Shown here: piece after piece, positions 24,583 to 35,303 of the stretch
Layout: every line of letters starts with the position of its first letter
Position numbering within the stretch: the first letter of the stretch is position 1
Source: Vespa crabro
Taxonomy: Eukaryota; Arthropoda; Insecta; Hymenoptera; Vespidae
Direction: 5' to 3'
Length of the DNA: 64,000 bases
Assembly (NCBI RefSeq): GCF_910589235.1
Contig: NC_060963.1
Location: 690,001-754,000 of the forward strand
Translations under genes and position numbers: made by a program
The notes under the pieces: model-generated
Told to the model about the DNA's origin: nothing
Database searches by the model: none
The model's input: the letters and a program-made list of their open reading frames with translations, nothing else

Positions 24583-25120
24583 TATATATACATACATATA
24601 TCTACGTCTTACCTTTCTGTAAGACGATTCGTCCGTTATGTATGTACGTAAATACGTTTCGTTGCATCCATCTGGATGATGACACCAGATTGAAAAAGAA
24701 AATATCATCCTTTTAAATACGATGAGTCTTCGAAAGTCGAAAAGATTTATCAATCAAAATTACAATATTATTTGCTTCTTAAATAAAAAAATAAAAAAAA
24801 AAAAAAAAGAATGATTTATAATCATCGAAAAATTCATATGAACTTTTATCGTTACTCTGAATTTCTGTACGTAATGAAGTTCAAAATCCTTTTGAAAAGA
24901 AATGAAAAGAAATGAAAAGAAAAAAATATGAAAGTAATTTTTCAGAGAAAGGAAGCTATTTTTCACGGTTAATAGATTTCCATTTTTCTGTCGATTAATT
25001 AAAGAGAGGATTTATTAAGTTCGATTAGTTGGAAATTTGTGCAGATAAGGGAAACGCGTTGTTAATCGAGAGAGTTTCGCGCGCACGGGCGCGCTCGAAA
25101 TGAACGTGATGCCTTCGGGG

Positions 25121-25149
25121 CATCATCATCATCATCATCATCATCATCA
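25121..25149. repeat. (CAT)n trinucleotide repeat beside a short hairpin
   Basis: Nine CAT units directly overlap the 3' arm of a GATGCC/GGCATC hairpin (25108-25124), and are followed by CAACAATAAC and (GA)n. Confidence 0.9.
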
Positions 25150-25467
25150 ACAACAATAACAAAGAGAGAGAGAGAGAGAGCTATGACCGTAGGCTTCGAA
25201 TATTATGTCACGCATTAGACGATGAAGCCATGTAACGCGGAGACGTAATCGCTGAGAAATCCGGTAACCGACTTTCACGTTTACACGCTTCCATACATTT
25301 TCATTGGACTTGGATCGAAAAATCGATTGATTTCATTCACAAATTTTATCGCATTGAATGATCGATTTTACAAATATTTTATTTTCTTTTTCTTTTTTTT
25401 TTTTTTTTTCTATTTTCATTATAATTCATCGTCATCGTTAATTATTATTATTAATTTTTTTTTTTAG

Positions 25468-25587
25468 AGGTCAGAGGCACCACCAGAACACTATGCAGTT
25501 GAACTCGTAATAGTCGGACCGACTTAAAGGAATAAGGGAAGAGGAAAAGGAAGTGGTCGGGGAAAGTGGCGATAGATGATACAAAAA
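25468..25587 (+). other. 5' UTR part of the first coding exon of the OATP gene, with a short uORF
   Basis: A T-rich tract ending in tttttag (acceptor at 25466-25467) opens this exon. A six-codon upstream frame (ATG at 25493, stop TAA ending at 25510) precedes the main start. An in-frame TAG at 25573-25575 sits directly before the first in-frame ATG (25576), which fixes the upper limit of the coding region. Confidence 0.7.
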
Positions 25588-26543
25588 ATGGCATCCACCA
25601 GTGGACACAAGAGGAACGGTTCAAGTTCGAGCATGTTCGCTCACAAGCGAACCGAATCCGGAGGTGGCTTCATCGGTCACAAACGATCTGAAAGCGGTCA
25701 CAAACGGGCCGAAAGCATATCCAGTGCCTTTGGCCACAAGCGTTCCGAGAGTGGCCACAAAAGGAACGAGAGTGGTGGTGGTTTTGGCCATAAAAGGTGA
25801 TTATATATATATATATATACATATACATATAAATATATACACATTCTATGAATCCTTTATTTCTAATCCATAGCCGATTAGAGAAACAAAAAAGGTAAAA
25901 AAAATAAGAAAGGAAAAAGTCCTTTTGACGTAGATTTGTAGAACCTTACGAGAACACACGACGTGTCTCTCCCCTCTTTTACTCTCCCCCCAGGGGGGCG
26001 TGGCCCAAGTGATTTCGAATAATCGAAAGATATCTCTAACGAATGCCTAGAGCGCGCAACCATAGAAAAAAACTACTACTTTTACTACTACCACTATTAC
26101 TAACTAAGGCCATTTTTTTATACACCATTGCTCGGCTATTTTTAATCGATTCGAACGAATAAACGCACAATACTTTTCGCAAATTTGCCCGTGCGAACAT
26201 TAATCCGATCGATCGATGCCGTTGCATTTCACTTTAACGAATCTACGAATAAACGAATCGTAAAAAGATTGACATACGAAATAACTCCGTTCCGATAGGC
26301 GGTAAAGCTTTTTGAACATTAAATCGTTCGTGCCAAAGAGTAATTGATCTCTTTTTTTCTCTTCTTCTTCTTCATTCTTTTTTTTATATTACTATTGTTG
26401 TTATTTTATTTTTTTTTTTTTTTTTTATTTTAATACATCGACCAAAAGAAATTAATTGTTTCGTCGCAAATATTTCGCTGAGTCGGACACTCATATTTAA
26501 AAAAACGATACCAAGGAAAAAAATAAAACGAAAAAAGTATTTC

Positions 26544-26587
<44 letters not shown>

Positions 26588-28748
26588 TGTCAGCAAATAA
26601 ATATCATATCGTACTCTCATCGCTCGTTCGTATAAAGCTAATCCAAATAAGGCACCGCTTAATTACATTCGATTGGAATATTCGTCGGAGCAAAGATCCG
26701 ACGTCCGAGTACGTCCTAGGTCATATGTCTTTTTTTAGGTCATCGTCCATTCCCGGTTAGAGTTCTATTCGTCTTAGAATTTGTTCTATGATTTATGTAA
26801 CGACTTTGAGAAAAAGGAAATGAACATTTTAAAGTCATATGAGAAAACGTTTGCCTCAAACTCTTACGTCCTCCGTTCGGTTATGTGATCACGTTTTCTT
26901 TTTCTTCTTCTTCTTTTATTTCTTCTCCTTCTTCTATTTCTTCTTCATCTTCTTCTTTCACGCGATGCAATTCTTTATGAGAGAAATAAGAAAAAAGAAA
27001 TAGAAACGAAAGCACGTGACGATGTTTCATAGCGAGTTTAGAAAATCGTCAACTGGATACGTATTTTCTCGTAGAAAAAGTTTCGTCGTTGTTGGAAGAC
27101 TAGGATACTCTTATTACCCTAGCAGAGGTAATACGATCCTTTGGTCGAAGGGAGTCTTGCATGAGATCCATGTGAAACATGGTTAAAGTCTTACCAGACA
27201 AGTCTATTCCAACGAGAAAGGGTGTCCTGTCCCATAGACTATTCACCTTTCTTTAGTTTCCGCAACGTAATCGATACCAACGAAGGTCTAGTAAATTTTC
27301 AAGCATCTTCTTTTTCTTTTTTTTTTTTCTTTTCCTTAGTTTTCCTCTTAAAATAAAAATTATTACGTAAATAGATCGTCGATAAGTTCGGGCAATAATG
27401 TTATTACGTCCACTATCGTGACATCACGAGAATATCGTTATCTTTAAGCTAATTTTCAATTAACGTAGTGCAAAAATATCTTTCAGGTCCGAGTCCGGTA
27501 GCAATTATCACGCGGGACATCGACGGAACGAGAGCATGTATGCCATGACAGGACTGTACGCCGAAAGTGCTGGCACGGGAACCGATGAAAACGCGGATCC
27601 TTTGCAACCAAGCGGTAGCAGACTGACTCATGATACCGTAATAAGATGTCACAGTAGAAATCCAAGTTCCGGCCTTGTGGATCATAGGTGAGTACATCAA
27701 ATTGATTTTTATTTTATTCATGTATCGTATCACGCAACGATCGTCTTTATTGATTAACAATGTATTTAAAAGAAAAAGAAAAAAAAAAAAAGAGGAAAAG
27801 AAAATCGCATTAAATGATTCACGAAAAAGAAAGAATGAGTGAAATTAATTGTTAAAATACAAGTATGTTAAAGCTAGAAGAAAATTCTACTATTTTATAC
27901 GAGCACGTTCTCGTGATAAAACGTCAGAAACTTCGTCAACAATATATCGTGTTAATCGTAGGAGTTTACATATATGAGCGTGCAATTTTTTCTTTCTCTC
28001 TCTCTCTCTCTCTCTCTTTTATATTTGTTTTTGTTCATGTAAATACGCGATCGTTACGCAAGCAACTCACGCGTAAACCACAATGTTTAATCGTTCATAC
28101 ATACATATATCATTGTCGTCAGTATTCATTCAAAATGTTAAACCACAGCGTAACACGAAGGGTCATGACTAATACTGTGATTAACGATTTATAATTGATA
28201 TAAGTGGATTACAAAACTCTGAGAGTTCTCGTAGATAAGAAAGAGAGAAAATAAAAAGAAAAAAAAAAAACCTATCGGAAGATATTTTATTTTATTTATT
28301 AATCGCGTGCAGATTAATAAATTCTTATCGAGAGAAAATGGATACTGAATAATTCCCATTAGAGAGATTCTGTGAATTCGATCGAAATGGAAAATGAGAT
28401 GAGGAAACGTGAACGCGTAATCGAGGACTCGCGTCACGACAGTGATGCGAGAAAGTCTTTTCCGGTGGGCTAACGAAAGAAAGATAGAAAGGATAAAGAC
28501 TAAAGAAAAGGAAAAAAAAAAAGAAAAGAAAGAAAGAGAGACGATGACGCGGCATCGAAGTAAGAGCATTGCGAAAGCGTTTCGAAATGTTTGCACGGGA
28601 CGGAATCGCGACGTAAGACTTTCCGGATCGTAGAAAGTAAGACAACTATAGGAGCAATAACGGCAACACCATCGAGCATTACGTTTGTGTTGCTCGGTAA
28701 AACGATGCCGACCCTGACACGTATTCGCCATGTGTTTTTGTATGTGTG

Positions 28749-28781
<33 letters not shown>

Positions 28782-29775
28782 GCGTGCGGAATAGATTTGC
28801 GGAGAATATTTTTTATCTAATTGTTCCAAGCATACTTTCGCCAATCCTTTCGGTCGATTCAAAAGAATAGTTCCTTAGATGGAAATCAGGTTAATGGTCG
28901 TATTCCGATATCCTCCAAAAGTATCTTTCAGCGTCTTCTTCATTTTCTCTTTTATTACGAATTCTTATCTATTAAATGTTCTTTCATATTCTAAGAATTT
29001 ACGTCATTGTCTTTACGATATGACGCACGAACTTAAAAAAAATATACATTGATACGCATGTATAGACGGTATGATGTGTTATAATCGTTAACGATCGATA
29101 TTACTTGAGCGTAATATAAACTATCTTAAAACTTAATATTAATTCTTCATGCTTTGATATAAACTATCATCTTTAAGTTAATATATATTGAAACTTTATA
29201 GATTTATGCGGATCATGATCGTTCAAATATTTTTCCAGAGACTTTATCATCAAATGTCACAGCAGGAATCCCAGTGCTTCCATGGTGGACAGGTAAAGAG
29301 AGAAAAGAATTACTAACCGATTTGAGATTTTATTCTTTCTGTTTCTTTTTTTTTTCTTCTTCTTCTCCTCTGTTTTTCTTTGTAGGACCGAAAAAGAAAG
29401 GGCCCAAACGCCACCGTTCAATCCAGACTCGAAGGACTGCGGAATTCTAAGCTGTAGGCCGGCCTTCATTCAAAGATTCGCCGGTATAAAGGTTGGTAAT
29501 CGTAATTCGTTCCATGAACGAATCATCGTTTAGGCGTGACTTATTTTAAGTCACAACCCGTTACTCGTTAATTCGTCTCTTTTAACGGGTCTACGTGGAT
29601 GTACATCACAAGTTTGTCGTGAGTCATCGTCTCTTACGGAATTAAAATCTTTTTATATTACTAGACGTTGCGACGAGTTACTTGAGAGAACAAAGTTTTC
29701 GACGTTGAAAATTTTTCTTCGACCAATACGTATATACATATATACATATGGGTATTGTTATAAACAACGAAATAA

Positions 29776-29826
<51 letters not shown>

Positions 29827-32800
29827 TATATTTGATTTGATTTTGAATGGTTGTACGATTACAGGTGTTCGTATTCCTCCTTTCATTCCTCGTAACTCTA
29901 CAACAAGCACTTAGTTCTGGTTATATCAATTCTGTGATCACAACTATTGAAAAAAGGTTTGAAATCCCGTCCAGCCTCTCGGGCCTCATTGCCAGCTCGT
30001 ACGAAATAGGCAACGTCATTACTGTCATCTTTGTGAGCTATCTCGGTAGTCGCAGACATATTCCTGTTTGGATAGCCATTGGTAAATGCCTTAACGATAA
30101 TTACGTTCGCTCTAGTTAATTTAATCCGTTATGTCATATCAATGTCTCTACAATAACATTAACGAATTTAGGTGCTGTTATCATGGGACTGGGATCGATG
30201 ATCTTTATGGTACCGCATTTTACCGCCGAGCCTAATTTAACGACGACTTCGAACAATTCGAGCTCGGATAACATTTGCCGTGGCGTTTCGTTGCGCGAAC
30301 AAGACATGGGACTCGGTAAGTTAATAGGAGGGGGGAAAAGAAGGATTCAAGAAAAATAGAAAAATTCGAATTTGTAATCCTTTTATTGTTAATTTTATTA
30401 TTAACAGGACGTTTGTCATCGGGTTTATCGTCGCCGCACAACAATTTGAGAGGCGATAATTGTATACAAGGATCTCCATCAAATGCTGGTCCTGTTATGC
30501 TCTTTGTGCTCGCTCAATTATTGTTAGGTTGCGGAGGTTCTCCTCTATTTACTCTCGGTACTACTTACATAGACGATCATGTGAGACCAGAGAGTGCTTC
30601 TTTGTACATCGGTAAGCGTTCAACTAACCAGCCTCGCCATATGGGAATTGATTTATCAGTCTAAGCAATCCCTTCCTTCGTAAAAGATGACTACCTACCG
30701 TATCCGTTTCATTCATTTTTTTAGGATGTATGTACAGTATGGCGGCTTTTGGACCAGTATTAGGTTTTCTTCTTGGGGCATATCTTCTGTCATTCCACAT
30801 GGACTCTTTCTCCGGAACGATTATTAGTATCGGTAAGTGAAATGTTATTTCAGGTTGCATTCTATCTGAATCGAATCGTTTCAACAAATTATATTTAGAT
30901 CCTGGAGATCATCGGTGGGTCGGAATGTGGTGGGGCGGATTCTTACTCTGCGGTTTACTACTGATAATGGTGGCAATACCATTCTTTAGTTTTCCCAAAA
31001 CATTGCAACACGAGAAAGAGAAAATAAGGATCATCGAGAAAAACAAATCCACTTCTCAGAAGGAGAAAGAGCAATCCAAGGAACCGAAGAAGGAGAAACT
31101 GGATGATACTGGATACGGTAAAGATGTGAAAGGTAAATAGACTATTACGAAGATAATAAATATATATAGGGTAAAATATGGTTTATAATCGATTATTTTC
31201 CATAGATATTCCGCGTAGCATGTGGAGACTCGTTTGCAATCCCGTATACGTGGTGACCTGTTTGGGTGCTTGTATGGAATTGGTGATCGTCTCGGGCTTC
31301 GTTGTTTTTCTACCGAAATATCTCGAAACGCAGTTCAGTCTTGGGAAGAGTCAAGCGAGTATATTTACCGGCTCGATAGCTATACCGGGTGCATGCATTG
31401 GTATTTTCTTCGGTGGATGTTTGCTGAAACGATTAGAACTGAGGCCTAAAGGCGCGGTCCAGTTTGTTCTTGTCTCTAACATAATATGTTTGGTTTGTTA
31501 CGGTCTCTTATTTTTCTTGGGTTGCGACAACGTGAAAATGGCCGGGACCACTATACCGTACTTTAACAGCAGCACGAAAGGTCCAGAACCTTTCCAAGTA
31601 AATCTCACTGCCGCATGCAACTTCGGTTGTGAATGTCGAATGACCGACGTTGAGCCGGTCTGTGGAAATAACGGCCTGACGTACTTCAGTCCTTGTCACG
31701 CTGGATGTACAGCCTTCAGTTCGAAATCTAATTTTACGAATTGCGCATGTAAGTCGATAGAAAGGAACATTTTCTTATTTATTATTTCGAAAAAAAAAAA
31801 AAAAAAGATATCTCAGAATTTACATTGATGCGAGACTATCGTCGTTCACAGGTATACACGGTAATTTAACTATGCTGCCACCAGCAGCACCAGAATTCGC
31901 GGAAGTAACCGTAGTACCGGTAGCGACTGCTGGTCCGTGTACTTCACCCTGCAGAACGATATTTCCCTTTTTGATTCTTCTATTCTTCATGACGTTTATC
32001 GTGGCTGTAACCCAAATGCCTTTGTTGATGATAGTTTTAAGGTAAGTTACGAATCGATATAACAAACGGTTCATAAATTCCTTAAACCTGTTTATTTCTA
32101 TCACGCTATAGATCTGTATCGGAGGAAGAACGATCATTCGCTCTTGGTATGCAATTCGTAATCTTCAGACTGTTTGGTTATATACCAGCGCCTATTCTTT
32201 TTGGTAATTTAATAGATTCAACGTGTTTATTGTGGAAAAGTACTTGCGGCGAGAAAGGCGGCCGATGTCTCTTGTACGACATCGAACAATTTAGATATAG
32301 GTAAGAGTGTATATATATATATACATCCTTGAAAGTTTACCTTACAATACTTTTGGATATAATATGTGTTGTATTATACAGGTATGTAGGTCTTTGCGCT
32401 GGCATAAAAATCTTGGCACTAGCATTGTTTCTGGTTGATTGGTGGCTCGTAAGAAGGAGAAGACAAATGGAGGATCAGGCTCCTTCCTTCACCGTCAATG
32501 AATTCGTAGGATCAATTATTAGTCTCGACAAATGTAAGTAATTTTTTTCAAGTTAATCTTATTAATCGCATATGACGTCTCTGTACGGCGTATATCGAAT
32601 CGTACTTGCCTTATTATAGTATTTGAGGAAAAACCTCATCAACATAATTTAGGGGATGGCGATGTGAACTCACCGAGCTCCGATGGATTAACGCCATCCT
32701 CGGTTTCTTCGCCTACGGAGCCTACAAAGTCGACGAATCTCGAAGAAACAGAATCTTCAAATCATACGCAGGACTCGAATGAAACGGCGAATCGTTTGAA

Positions 32801-32921
32801 AAACATGATGATGGATGTCGATGTACCAGATACGAGGCAAACACAATTCGCCACTCGTGAACAGGAAGTAGATACGAAGCCTTCGATTGGTAAATCAGAA
32901 AGTCGTGATCAGAATGTTTAA
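25588..32921 (+). CDS. Organic anion transporting polypeptide (OATP/SLCO), complete, 14 coding exons
   Basis: Exons: 25588-25796, 27487-27687, 29239-29292, 29386-29491, 29865-30081, 30172-30315, 30408-30611, 30725-30832, 30899-31132, 31206-31748, 31852-32041, 32112-32300, 32382-32533, 32620-32921. All junctions are GT-AG and in phase, giving 2853 nt and 950 aa. I start at ATG 25588 (context AAAAAATGG); ATG 25576 would add four residues. Residues 1 to about 90 hold GHKRxES repeats. The carrier core begins near residue 191. It contains ALSSGYINSVITTIEKRFEI and FVSYLGSRRHIPVW, then the OATP signature DHRWVGMWW (418-426), with Met where Ala is usual. A Kazal-like eight-cysteine extracellular domain occupies 630-674. 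The last helix is ALALFLVDWW, with a disordered Ser/Thr/Glu tail. About 12 membrane helices are expected. The family moves amphipathic organic anions sodium-independently across the plasma membrane. From memory it resembles the Oatp26F/Oatp30B branch more than the ecdysone importer Oatp74D; this was not checked. Confidence 0.95.
25797..27486 (+). other. OATP intron 1 of the coding region
   Basis: Contains (AT)n at about 25802-25820 and 26549-26585, CTTCTT-rich tracts at about 26901-26960, a perfect hairpin at 26683-26703, two TAGGTCAT words at 26717-26743 and a repeat-poor stretch at about 27000-27290 with two more inverted repeats. No exon is evident. Confidence 0.6.
27688..29238 (+). other. 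OATP intron 2 of the coding region
   Basis: Contains A-rich runs (about 27770-27800 and 28256-28271), (CT)n at about 27992-28018 and (AT)n at about 28759-28780. Open frames on both strands are low-complexity and lack splice support. Confidence 0.6.
29239..29292 (+). other. Symmetric 54-nt coding exon of the OATP gene
   Basis: This exon runs from a ttttccag acceptor to a GTAAAG donor, enters and leaves in phase 2, and adds exactly 18 residues (ending CHSRNPSASMVDR). The previous exon ends with the similar CHSRNPSSGLVDHR. It could be skipped without a frameshift and may be a cassette exon derived by duplication. Both readings are inferences from sequence. Confidence 0.8.
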
Positions 32922-32948
32922 TGTTTATTTCGGACTAGGAACTATAAA

Positions 32949-32954
32949 AATAAA
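32949..32954 (+). terminator. Candidate poly(A) signal of the OATP gene
   Basis: AATAAA begins 28 nt after the TAA stop. Further AATAAA words downstream (for example near 33102) allow longer 3' UTRs. Confidence 0.5.
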
Positions 32955-33221
32955 TCTATCAAATTGGTGATAAAAAAATTTGTGACAAATTATTAGAGAA
33001 TTCATTGTAAATATAAAGTGTTCATTGTTGAGAAGCGCCCACTAATCTTTACAGTCATAGAACTTATGTATACGACTGTCGCACTCGATAAATAATGAAT
33101 GAATAAATGTGACTTTCGGTGCTCGTGAATATGTTTCGAAGAAATTATTATAAACGGGATAGAAAGAACTTGCAGTCAATATTTTTCTGTTAGCGTGATC
33201 ATCGCGCTCGAACTCGATAGA

Positions 33222-33260
<39 letters not shown>

Positions 33261-35255
33261 GTACATATATATGTACATATAAATATAAGTATATATATAT
33301 ATATATATATGTATACACTTATATATATCGGATTAGTTTTCTATGTATTCGTATATTTCACATAAAATGCATACGTAGCTATGAAATATTAAACTCTTGC
33401 ATTTGAAGAAGAAAGAATGCTGTTTATCTTCCGCAATAATTTGTCACAGATTTCGATGAAATGGTTTAGCTATTATAAGAAGATGATATCAGTAAGTGTA
33501 CATTTTTATGGCATTGCGATGTGTAAATAGATTAATGATAGGTTGTACGACTCATTTAAAGAGTGCAGTTCGAGACTGTACCGTTATTGTGTGGCTGAAT
33601 CTATACTGTTTTTACTCTAAATGATACATTATACGAAACGATAGCACAAGATAAGGCTAAAGATTAAGTACACGGAGAAACGATGGAATTTGTCATCGTC
33701 TTTGGTACAAGTTGTCAAGAAACGAGCCTTTATCGCGACTGCTATGTAAAACAAAAGGCCAACGCGAAGACGAAATTGTAAATATAAAAATCCTGCCTTA
33801 AGAACTACAAGACTAGACAAAACTTAAAGTTAAATATAATTAACTAAGTTAACGAAACTAATGATCTATATATTTAAACATTATTATCCGCAGATCAAGA
33901 GCTGAGATTTATTTTATAACTAGATTTTAGGCTTTCTCACAAAAAAAGTAGTCAATTTAGAAATAGCGAAGAGTAAAATGACGAAAATCATAGTTGAATC
34001 AATAGGATACAATTGAATGGTGTAGTAGAGTTTTATCTTATCCTTTCTAATAGATATATTATACACACGATCATAATCCCACGCTTTGAAAAGAGCGGCA
34101 CGTGATCTCCGATGATTGTTTCTTCGGCTTCTTAAGTAAATCTATTTTATAGAATCTCAAAGTAATATCACTTGCGGAAAAATGGCTTTCGTCGAAAACT
34201 AACGTACGATTTCTTTCTTCCTTTCGTTTCGTTTCGTTTCGTTTCTTTTCTTTTCTTTTCTCTTCTTTTCGATAAGATATTTCGTAGAATGCGAAAGACG
34301 CTTCCAAGCAACCAAAATCTATATCATTTTCCGTACGTATGGATTGAGGATCGATCGGATTTCAATATCAATCTATGGGACCTTAATGTCTCCGATAAGT
34401 TTTTGGCTTCGATGCAATTAGCTTGCTCGTAACGAGGATGCTACTAGTTTTGTACCTGAAAGCCTCTCGAATCAATTTCGATGTATAAAAGATGAGGATG
34501 AAGACGATAACGATGACGATGACGATAATGATGAGGAAGGAGAAGGAAGAACAAAGAAAAAAAATAAATAAATAAAAACTAGAAAGAAACTATATAAACT
34601 CACTCAGGAATGAAATTCTATAGAGAGTAAGGGCACTTTTAATTTAATTCAGAATATAACATGAAACGGGGAAAAAAAAAAAATAATAAAAAACGAGTGT
34701 TAAGAATATATATATCTCCTCGAAGCCAGGAAAAATTTTGCCTTAGCTTATGAAGAAAGTACGATCAATTGATTTTAAGTTTTTATTTTCGATATTTTCA
34801 ACTTTCTTATCTGTTCGACGTAAATCCTTTCGCGAAATAGTATTTTACGTCTGACAACAACTGTTAACAAAGAAATAGAAAAAGAAAAAAAAAAAAAAAA
34901 GAAGAAAGAAAAATGATTTAACGTGCTTTTCTATATATAGAAAAACGTAGTCTCTCGATAATATTAAAGAAATTCAAAAAAAAACCCTGCGTTGCCGCAA
35001 ATGTAAACTTTATGCAAATTACTTACGTTCGCGTTTTCACACGTGTATTTATCACGGTATCATCACTCTTGCTGTTTGGTCCGTCACTGTCAATTTTTCA
35101 AAGTGTAGTATACACGCTACTATATTTTAGAGGCAATTTTCACGTTTGATGTAAAACGATTCCTCAAAGCCGACCGTTCGCATCGTTTTTTCGAAACAGC
35201 GATGATCTCTTTAATGACTACGTTATTGCGATGCACTTATATATAATATATATAT

Positions 35256-35303
<48 letters not shown>

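Larger units (their letters stand above)
16611..25467 (+). other. Presumed first intron of the OATP gene, part 3
   Basis: No coding exon is supported. Simple repeats include (CT)n at about 16914-16937, (GA)n at about 17972-18002, (AT)n at 18704-18751, A-runs interrupted by G at about 20424-20500, (GA)n at about 20843-20869, (CT)n at 24070-24101, (AT)n at about 24531-24591 and (CAT)9 at 25121-25149. CpG-rich, repeat-poor patches occur at about 19530-19930, 20880-21130 and 25030-25270. A strong hairpin lies at 21950-21980. Confidence 0.45.
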
